A stretch of 33,305 nucleotides of DNA from assembly GCA_944384215.1 (NCBI GenBank), contig CALWSN010000020.1:1-33305 (forward strand). The letters run 5' to 3'. The DNA comes from an uncultured Clostridia bacterium (GTDB lineage: Bacteria; Bacillota; Clostridia; Lachnospirales; CAG-274). The notes under the pieces are model-generated. The model was not told where the DNA came from. It ran no database searches and saw nothing but the letters and a program-made list of their open reading frames with translations. The translations under genes were made by a program, and so were the position numbers. Positions 27,496 through 33,305 of this stretch are shown here, in pieces (positions within the stretch are counted from its first letter, which is position 1; every line of letters begins with the position of its first letter).

Positions 27496-28779
27496 ATGGA
27501 AAAAAACCAAACGAAAACTTATGAAACAAAAGAGATAGAAGAAAGAGTAGTATTAATTGGTATAGATAATGAGAAAGATTTAATGAATATATATGCTAGC
27601 TTAGATGAGCTAGAAGAATTGGTAGAAACAGCAGGTGCTACTGTTATAGGGCGTATGGTTCAAAAAAGAGAGGGCATACATAAAGCACATTATTTTGGTA
27701 AAGGTAAAATAGAAGAGCTAAAAGCATACGTAGAAGAGCTTGGGGCAACAGGTATTGTATGTGATGATGAGCTTACTGCCAGTCAAATGAAAAATATGGC
27801 TAGTATGTTAAAAGTTAAAATAATGAATAGAACACTTGTTATATTAGATATATTTGCAAGAAGAGCAAGCTCGGCAGAAGGTAAGGTGCAAGTAGAGCTT
27901 GCCCAGCTTAGATATAAGCTAACACATCTTGTAGGACAAGGTAAAGATATGAGCCGTTTAGGTGGTGGTATAGGCACTAGAGGCCCTGGTGAAAAAAAGC
28001 TTGAGATAGATAGAAGAAATATATCAGATAGAATAGCAGAGCTTAACAAAGAGCTTAAATATATAGAAAAACACAGACAAGTTATGAGAGAAAAAAGGCT
28101 TAAAAATAAACAGCCAATAGTGGCATTTGTAGGTTATACAAATGCAGGTAAGTCTACTCTTATGAACACAGTTACAAAATCAGATGTATTAGCTATGGAT
28201 AAGCTTTTTGCAACACTTGATACAACAACAAGAAAAATTGAGCTACAATCTGGTAGAGAGTATCTTTTTACAGATACGGTAGGCTTTATACAAAAGTTAC
28301 CACATAACCTTATTAAAGCATTTAGAGCAACTTTAGAAGAAACAAAATATGCAGATGTATTAGTGCACGTGGTAGATAGCTCTAACAATGCTAGAGAAGA
28401 ACAGATGAATATAGTTTATAAAACATTAAAAGATTTAGATTGTTTAAACAAACCTATAATTACTGCGTATAATAAGGTGGATAAAGATGATGTAACAAGA
28501 CCTTTACCTAAAGATGATTTTGCTATGTATACATTAGAAATATCAGCAAAAAAAGGTGATGGTATAGAAAATCTTTTAAACACAATAGAAGATGTTGTTA
28601 AAAGCTTTAAAAAATCTATAAACATATTAATACCTTATGAAAAGTCTAATTATGTTGGTATGATACACGGTAGATGTGAAATAGTGCAAAATGAAAATAG
28701 AGAAGATGGTATGTTTTTTGAAATATATGCAGATGAAGAAATGGAAAACAGGCTTAAAGATTTTATAATACAAAATTAA
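27496..28779 (+). CDS. hflX: GTPase HflX
   Basis: HflX is a ribosome-associated GTPase that splits stalled or stress-damaged 70S ribosomes. The 427-aa protein has the N-terminal ribosome-binding domain (G-K-G-K-I-E-E-L at about 68-75), the glycine-rich linker S-R-L-G-G-G-I-G-T-R-G-P-G-E-K-K-L-E at 153-170, and a GTPase domain. The latter has G1 G-Y-T-N-A-G-K-S-T at 213-221, D-T-V-G-F-I at 260-265 and N-K-V-D later. Ribosome site AAGGTGGG is upstream. The lipoprotein gene follows 19 bp after, probably in the same transcript. Confidence 0.97.
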   Translation: MEKNQTKTYETKEIEERVVLIGIDNEKDLMNIYASLDELEELVETAGATVIGRMVQKREGIHKAHYFGKGKIEELKAYVEELGATGIVCDDELTASQMKNMASMLKVKIMNRTLVILDIFARRASSAEGKVQVELAQLRYKLTHLVGQGKDMSRLGGGIGTRGPGEKKLEIDRRNISDRIAELNKELKYIEKHRQVMREKRLKNKQPIVAFVGYTNAGKSTLMNTVTKSDVLAMDKLFATLDTTTRKIELQSGREYLFTDTVGFIQKLPHNLIKAFRATLEETKYADVLVHVVDSSNNAREEQMNIVYKTLKDLDCLNKPIITAYNKVDKDDVTRPLPKDDFAMYTLEISAKKGDGIENLLNTIEDVVKSFKKSINILIPYEKSNYVGMIHGRCEIVQNENREDGMFFEIYADEEMENRLKDFIIQN

Positions 28780-28798
28780 TACACAAGAAGGTGATTTT

Positions 28799-29788
28799 AT
28801 GAAAAAGAAACTAATAGCAATAGGGATAATATTTTCTCTTATATTAGCAGGGTGTTCAAAACAAGATGAACAAAGCACAACAACAGAAACTACAACTAAT
28901 ACAACAACATCTACAACACAACAAGAAGAACCAGAAGAGGTACAAAAAAATAAAACAGATATATCTATTTTTACAAAAGATGAGGAAATAGAATATAGCA
29001 AAATTTCTGATAGAGATGAAAATTTTGATAATAATGATGAAAAACTTAAAATGGTATTAGATTTTATTAATAAACGTGCAGAAGACGAACTAATACAGCT
29101 AGAAAATGATGAAAATATTAGAATAGAATTTCCACACGAATTGCCAAAAGATAGTAAAGTTAATATTATTAAAACCTATGTAAAACAAAATGGTAAAGGT
29201 GGCACTGAAAATGTTGATGAAAGTATGGTTGTTGAGCTAAATAAAAATGGTAATGTAGATTTTAAGCATACATTTGATACTAATGATAAATATTTAGATT
29301 TAGTTATATATGAGGTGTTAATAAGTTGGGATGATATATTAGTAAAATATAATTTTGCTATTAAAGTAGACAACAGAAGTACACCTAATAATAAGCCTTA
29401 TGCTGTAACAGGATATTTATCATCAGACCAACAAAAAATATATGATAACTATAAAAAGGACAAAAATATAGACGTATTTAAAGGTATTGAGCCTACAACA
29501 ATGGTTAAATATTATACACAAGCTATAATGGAGCAAGAATATAACATAGCTTATACATTGTATAAAGGTGAAGATGAAGAAAGCTATATGAAAATAATAA
29601 AATCTTTTGATGAAGATTTAAAAGAGGACTATATATCTAATTTAAAAGCAGCAGCAAATGGTAAATTTGTAGAAGAAACTAAAGAAAAAGGTTATATAGA
29701 ATATGAACTTCAAAAAAACCATTCAATGGCTATTGATGTTACAAAAGATAATGATATTTGGAAAATACAATATATACCAATACAATAA
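28799..29788 (+). CDS. Putative lipoprotein of unknown function
   Basis: A 329-aa exported lipoprotein. The signal peptide ends in lipobox LAGC with Cys19 as the lipidated residue. Next comes a Thr/Gln/Glu-rich spacer (about 20-60), probably disordered. No family is recognised for the mature region. The segment around 95-185 looks like a beta-strand domain, and the last 95 residues (V-K-Y-Y-T-Q-A-I-M-E-Q-E-Y-N-I-A-Y-T-L-Y) resemble helix-then-sheet NTF2-like domains of clostridial lipoproteins. That is only a guess. The ribosome site is AAGAAGGTG. It lies 19 bp after hflX. Its stop codon is inside a 28-bp terminator stem. Confidence 0.7.
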   Translation: MKKKLIAIGIIFSLILAGCSKQDEQSTTTETTTNTTTSTTQQEEPEEVQKNKTDISIFTKDEEIEYSKISDRDENFDNNDEKLKMVLDFINKRAEDELIQLENDENIRIEFPHELPKDSKVNIIKTYVKQNGKGGTENVDESMVVELNKNGNVDFKHTFDTNDKYLDLVIYEVLISWDDILVKYNFAIKVDNRSTPNNKPYAVTGYLSSDQQKIYDNYKKDKNIDVFKGIEPTTMVKYYTQAIMEQEYNIAYTLYKGEDEESYMKIIKSFDEDLKEDYISNLKAAANGKFVEETKEKGYIEYELQKNHSMAIDVTKDNDIWKIQYIPIQ

Positions 29789-29836
29789 ATAAAAGGCTAG
29801 ATAAATTTCTAGCCTTTTATTTATTGTATTGGTATA
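29773..29836. terminator. 28-bp perfect terminator palindrome overlapping the lipoprotein stop codon
   Basis: A perfect 28-bp stem (29773-29800 with 29809-29836), loop ATAAATTT. The left arm encodes the last residues of the lipoprotein. It lies between convergent genes. Confidence 0.86.
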
Positions 29837-29861
29837 CATAATTTTTAATATTGCTCTTTAA

Positions 29862-31070
29862 TTAAAAATAGTCAGATATATAAGGGGTTTTTTGTTTAAT
29901 AGAGTTTTCTAACATACTAATAATATTTTTATCAGTAGTTATTCTACCTATTTTTGATAAATAGCTAGGGCGTTTATAGCCCATAAGCATTGTTGTCATT
30001 GTTTGTATACTTACTGTATCTTGGCATTTTTCATTTATTCTTGTGGCTTTAGCCGAACCATCTTTTTCTATTTTTAATAAAAATGTAGATTGGTTACAAG
30101 TCATTATAGGGTCTGTAAGAGTAAATTTCCATTCTCTGTCCATAGTAGATTGTTTAAATGGATAGTTTTCTATAAATTTTTCAAAATCTACAATTCTACC
30201 CATAAAATAAGGTGTTATAGTTTCTTTTATACTAGCATCTTCTAATAAAAAGGCTAAAGGTTCATCTGTATATATATCACCTATTACTTCTTCTACCATA
30301 GAAAAATGAGCAGATATAAAGTTCCATAAACCTGTTCTGGCATCTTCATTATTAAAAATCATATCTTTTATATGAAATATTTCATTTTCTATCCAATATA
30401 TTAAGTAACCATTAGGTTCATTGTTTTCGTTATAATAAATGGCTGCCATTATATCATCTGTATCCCATAGCCAATATTCGTTCCAAGCAAGCTCATCTCT
30501 AAGTATTGCACCGTGTGTTTGCATAGCATATATTTCATATGTTTTTTTAAGTTCTTCGCTATCTGTACTTACACGTCTTACATCTCCAGGCACTTGTTTA
30601 TTTTTAGGCAATTGATAATCACCTATTTGATATGTTAGCTTGTTAGATATAATCTCCCAACCTTTACGTCTATAATATGGTATAGAATAAGGATATAGAT
30701 AACATATATATTGTCCTCTTTTTTGCATATTTTTTAAAGCTTGTTCTAATAATTTGTGCATTAAGCCAAGGTTTGAATATTCTGGATATGTACCTACACC
30801 AGTTAATCCACCCATTTTATATGTTTTATCAAATATTCTAACTTTCATAGGATAAACAGCTACTTGTGATATAAGTGTATCATTATCAAACCAACCTATA
30901 ACATCAGCTTTTTCCATAGTAGGAAATTTTGCTCTTATTATTTCTTTTTCTTGCCAACCAACAGAGCTTAATTCTTGCTCTGTTACTTGAAAATCATATC
31001 TCATCAATGCATTATATTGCTCCACATATTCGCTACCTACTAGTTTCATCTTTAAAATTTTCTTATACAT
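29862..31070 (-). CDS. Eis-like GNAT N-acetyltransferase
   Basis: A 402-aa protein of the Eis (enhanced intracellular survival) type: two GNAT domains followed by an SCP2-like C-terminal domain. The first GNAT domain has the acetyl-CoA segment G-G-L-T-G-V-G-T-Y-P-E-Y-S-N-L-G-L-M-H-K-L-L around residues 87-108, then C-Y-L-Y-P-Y-S-I-P-Y-Y-R-R-K-G-W-E. The C-terminal part, from about 290, has T-F-L-L-K-I-E-K-D-G-S-A-K-A-T, as in the family. In mycobacteria Eis acetylates aminoglycosides, but the substrate here is unknown. The ribosome site is AAGGTG with a 4-nt spacer. Single gene, convergent with the lipoprotein gene. Confidence 0.87.
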   Translation of the reverse strand: MYKKILKMKLVGSEYVEQYNALMRYDFQVTEQELSSVGWQEKEIIRAKFPTMEKADVIGWFDNDTLISQVAVYPMKVRIFDKTYKMGGLTGVGTYPEYSNLGLMHKLLEQALKNMQKRGQYICYLYPYSIPYYRRKGWEIISNKLTYQIGDYQLPKNKQVPGDVRRVSTDSEELKKTYEIYAMQTHGAILRDELAWNEYWLWDTDDIMAAIYYNENNEPNGYLIYWIENEIFHIKDMIFNNEDARTGLWNFISAHFSMVEEVIGDIYTDEPLAFLLEDASIKETITPYFMGRIVDFEKFIENYPFKQSTMDREWKFTLTDPIMTCNQSTFLLKIEKDGSAKATRINEKCQDTVSIQTMTTMLMGYKRPSYLSKIGRITTDKNIISMLENSIKQKTPYISDYF

Positions 31071-31107
31071 AAAGCACCTTCTAAATTAATTAGTTAAAGA
31101 TATAATA

Positions 31108-31116
31108 ATTATAGCA
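31108..31116 (-). promoter_or_regulatory. Extended -10 promoter of the Eis-like gene
   Basis: On the minus strand TGCTATAAT lies at 31116-31108. The -35 position is a weak TTTTAA match. Confidence 0.5.
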
Positions 31117-31183
31117 TAATAATATATTTTTTAAAACTAAAATAATTTATAAAATATACTTTTAAATATATAATATAAAATAA

Positions 31184-31212
31184 TTGCTAAAACATACTTT
31201 TAAAGTTATAAT
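31184..31212 (+). promoter_or_regulatory. Promoter of the ArsC/Spx-like and aminopeptidase genes
   Basis: TTGCTA (31184-31189) and TATAAT (31207-31212) have a 17-bp spacer. Confidence 0.7.
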
Positions 31213-31252
31213 TAATATTATAAAATTAATTGTAACAAAAGGAGGTAAGAAA

Positions 31253-31606
31253 ATGGAAAATTTATTTTTACAATATCCAAAATGTAGCACTTGCAGAAAG
31301 GCTAAAAAATTTTTAGAAGATAGCGGTATAAATTTTATAGATAGAGATATAACAGTAGATAACCCTACAAAAGAAGAGCTTAAAAACTGGTATGAAAAAA
31401 GTGGGCTTGAGCTTAAAAAATTTTTTAATACAAGCGGTGTTTTATATAGAGAAATGGGGCTTAAAGATAAAATAAAAGATATGTCAGAAGATGAAATGTT
31501 GGAGCTTTTATCAACTGATGGTAAACTTGTAAAAAGACCTATTTTAGTAAATGATAGTAAAGTATTAGTAGGTTTTAAACAAGAAGAATATGAAAATTTT
31601 AAATAA
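31253..31606 (+). CDS. ArsC/Spx-family thioredoxin-fold protein
   Basis: A 117-aa protein beginning MENLFLQYPK-C-S-T-C-R-K-A-K-K-F-L, with the redox C-x-x-C at Cys11 and Cys14. The conserved L-K-K-F-F-N-T-S-G, L-L-S-T-D-G-K-L-V-K-R-P-I-L-V segments and a C-terminal G-F-K-Q-E-E-Y follow, as in the ArsC/Spx/YffB superfamily. A longer frame from 31184 includes the promoter and the GGAGG site (31241-31245), so the ATG at 31253 is the start. Close relatives include true arsenate reductases and the RNA-polymerase regulators Spx/MgsR. No ars operon is adjacent, so a thiol-redox or unknown role is more likely than arsenate detoxification. The aminopeptidase gene follows after 13 bp. Confidence 0.85.
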   Translation: MENLFLQYPKCSTCRKAKKFLEDSGINFIDRDITVDNPTKEELKNWYEKSGLELKKFFNTSGVLYREMGLKDKIKDMSEDEMLELLSTDGKLVKRPILVNDSKVLVGFKQEEYENFK

Positions 31607-31619
31607 AGGAGCATATGTT

Positions 31620-32861
31620 ATGTTTAAAGATAATCGTAAAAAAGTAATTAGTTCATTAAAAGAAGAAAAAGCAATTATATTTTTATTTGCAGGCAAAGCA
31701 CAACATAAAACTTGTGACCAATTTTTCCCTTTTGAGCCAAATAGAAACTTTTATTATATGACAGGTATAGATAAACCTCATATTATATATATGGCTATAA
31801 AAAATGGAGAAAATATAGATGAAACATTGTTTATAGAAAGATATGATGAGCTTAAAGCAAAATGGGACGGGGCATCTATTGGCGAAGAAGAAGCTAAAAA
31901 TCTATCTGGTATAGAAAATATAAAATACTTAGATGAGTTTGAAGCTACATTTTCTAATTTAATGTTTAGAAATAGTATAGAAACTGTATATTTAGACCTA
32001 GAAAATAGATATTTAGATAATAGTAAAGCTAGCTTTAAACAAGCTAATATAATAAAAGAAAATTATCCATATATTAATATAAAAAATATTTATAATGATT
32101 TAGGCTATTTTAGACTTTTTAAAACAAGTGAAGAAATAGAAAATATGAAAAAAGCTATATCTATCACTAAAAAAGGTATAGAAAATATATGGAAACATAC
32201 TAAACCAGACATTATGGAATATGAATTAGAGGCTTGTTTTGATTATGAAATAAAAAGAAATGGTTCAAAAGATAAGGCATTTAACACAATACTTGCTAGT
32301 GGTAAAAATGCAACAGTGCTACATTATGGAGAAAACAATGATAAGATAAATGATGGTGAGCTTATACTTATAGATTTAGGTGCTACTTATGGTTATTATA
32401 ATGCAGATATATCAAGAACTTTCCCTGCTAATGGTAAATTTAGTGATAGACAAAAGCAACTATATAATATAGTTTTAGAAGGGCAAAGAAAAGTTATAGA
32501 GGCAGTAAAACCAGGACTACCATTTAAAAGACTTAATGAAATATTAATAGAACATTATGAAGAAGAACTTGCCAAAATAGGTCTTATAAAAGACAAAAGT
32601 GAAATATCAAAATATTACTATCACGGTGTAAGCCATTATTTAGGATTAGACACTCACGATGTGTCAAGAGATTTAGGCACAGATAGTGGGCTTAAACCAG
32701 GTATGGTTATAACAGTAGAGCCAGGGCTTTATATAGCAGAAGAGGGAATAGGCATAAGAATAGAAGATGACATACTTGTTACAGAAACAGGCTATGAAAA
32801 TTTATCTAAAGATATAATAAAAACCGTAGAAGAAATAGAAAATTTCTTTAAAAATCGTTAA
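31620..32861 (+). CDS. pepP: Xaa-Pro aminopeptidase (M24B family)
   Basis: M24B metallopeptidases remove an N-terminal residue before proline. The protein has the N-terminal creatinase-like domain (F-P-F-E-P-N-R-N-F-Y-Y-M-T-G) and a pita-bread catalytic domain. The five metal ligands are visible: D and D in L-I-D-L-G-A and N-A-D-I-S-R-T-F-P, H in G-V-S-H-Y-L-G-L-D-T-H, E in T-V-E-P-G-L-Y, and E in G-I-R-I-E-D-D. An upstream in-frame ATG at 31590 lies inside the ArsC-like gene, before the AAAGGAG site (31605-31611). The ATG at 31620 is correctly placed and gives 413 aa. The DUF2161 gene begins 3 bp after its stop. Confidence 0.94.
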   Translation: MFKDNRKKVISSLKEEKAIIFLFAGKAQHKTCDQFFPFEPNRNFYYMTGIDKPHIIYMAIKNGENIDETLFIERYDELKAKWDGASIGEEEAKNLSGIENIKYLDEFEATFSNLMFRNSIETVYLDLENRYLDNSKASFKQANIIKENYPYINIKNIYNDLGYFRLFKTSEEIENMKKAISITKKGIENIWKHTKPDIMEYELEACFDYEIKRNGSKDKAFNTILASGKNATVLHYGENNDKINDGELILIDLGATYGYYNADISRTFPANGKFSDRQKQLYNIVLEGQRKVIEAVKPGLPFKRLNEILIEHYEEELAKIGLIKDKSEISKYYYHGVSHYLGLDTHDVSRDLGTDSGLKPGMVITVEPGLYIAEEGIGIRIEDDILVTETGYENLSKDIIKTVEEIENFFKNR

Positions 32862-32864
32862 TTT

Positions 32865-33305
32865 ATGAAAGAAACAGAGCTTTATGAACCTATAAAAAGT
32901 TATCTTTTAAAAAATGGATATAAAGTACAGGCAGAGGTTAAAAACTGTGATATAGCTTGTTTATATGAAGATAAGCTTATTGTTATAGAGATGAAAAAAA
33001 GCTTTAATTTAAAACTTTTATATCAAGCTATGGATAGAAAATCTTTTGCAGACAAAGTTTTTGTAGCTATAAGTCGCCCTAAAAACTTTAGAAAAAAAGA
33101 AACTAAACATATGCTAAAAATATTAAAGTCTATGGATATAGGCCTTATAACAGTTGCTTTAGATAGCCCTCTAAAAGCAGTAGAAATAGTGCTAGAGCCA
33201 GAAGATAAAACTATAAAAAGAAAAACAAGAAAAAGAACAATGATTTTAAATGAGCTACAAAGGCGAAACTTAAATACTAATATAGGTGGTAGCACAAAAA
33301 AAGAC
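32865..33305 (+). CDS. DUF2161 family putative PD-(D/E)XK nuclease-fold protein (5' part)
   Basis: ATG at 32865 opens a frame that stays open to the end of the window (147 codons). The residues K-E-T-E-L-Y-E-P-I-K-S-Y-L-L-K-N-G-Y-K-V-Q-A-E-V-K-N-C-D match the DUF2161 family. The candidate active site of a PD-(D/E)XK fold is D29, E42 and K44 (V-I-E-M-K). The later segments R-K-R-T-M-I-L-N-E-L-Q-R-R-N and G-G-S-T-K-K are also typical. Family members are called putative phosphodiesterases; the substrate is unknown. It has no clear ribosome site and starts 3 bp after pepP, so coupling is likely. The gene continues beyond the window. Confidence 0.82.
   Translation, partial: MKETELYEPIKSYLLKNGYKVQAEVKNCDIACLYEDKLIVIEMKKSFNLKLLYQAMDRKSFADKVFVAISRPKNFRKKETKHMLKILKSMDIGLITVALDSPLKAVEIVLEPEDKTIKRKTRKRTMILNELQRRNLNTNIGGSTKKD

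Overview
The window is strongly AT-rich, almost every gene stops with TAA, and there are many near-consensus sigma-A promoters and intrinsic terminators. Together with a serine T-box, SpoVG, an F-type ATP synthase locus preceded by wecB, stalk-domain secreted proteins and lipoproteins, this points to an anaerobic low-GC Gram-positive bacterium of the Clostridia, perhaps near the Lachnospirales. I cannot name a species. No rRNA, tRNA, CRISPR array, prophage or insertion sequence is visible. It reads as core chromosome with a few small lineage-specific genes.

Layout. 1-3395 (+): the end of rpsR, then comFB-aroK from a near-consensus promoter, efp with a very long terminator, and zupT with a GNAT acetyltransferase. 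3434-8223 (-): a secreted C5-epimerase-like protein, then serS under a complete T-box leader, followed 27 bp later by a secreted stalk-domain protein that may share the T-box control. 8620-12163 (+): a YitT-type membrane protein behind a hairpin near its predicted RNA start, recX, a TPR protein and an unlisted 54-aa membrane protein. 12277-22474 (-): an orphan amino-acid-binding lipoprotein, then tcdA-wecB-atpZ-atpI and atpBEFHAGDC. 22643-24904 (+): cca, an SDR dehydrogenase and a small TSCPD-domain protein. 25105-26496 (-): murC. 26919-29788 (+): spoVG behind an unusual structured leader, hflX and a lipoprotein. 29862-31070 (-): an Eis-like acetyltransferase. 31253-33305 (+): an ArsC/Spx-family reductase, a proline-type aminopeptidase and the start of a DUF2161 nuclease-fold gene that runs off the window.

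How the genes work together. The ATP synthase is complete. Its c subunit carries the full Na+-ligand set (Q30, V61, E63, T64, T65), so the organism probably makes ATP from a sodium gradient. The atpB-C block has its own promoter just after atpI and a leader of about 125 nt with hairpins. Several genes serve translation and RNA maturation (rpsR, efp, serS, cca, tcdA, hflX, spoVG). Others serve the envelope (wecB, murC, three exported proteins).

I found no clearly new multi-gene system. The observations most worth following are the spoVG leader, the Na+ ATP synthase with its leader, the T-box that may control a secreted protein, the hairpin near the predicted start of the YitT mRNA, and the ComFB-family protein. 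In several genes (the epimerase-like protein, recX, atpF, murC, spoVG, the ArsC-like gene, the aminopeptidase and atpC) the longest open frame begins upstream of the most plausible start. I give the revised starts.
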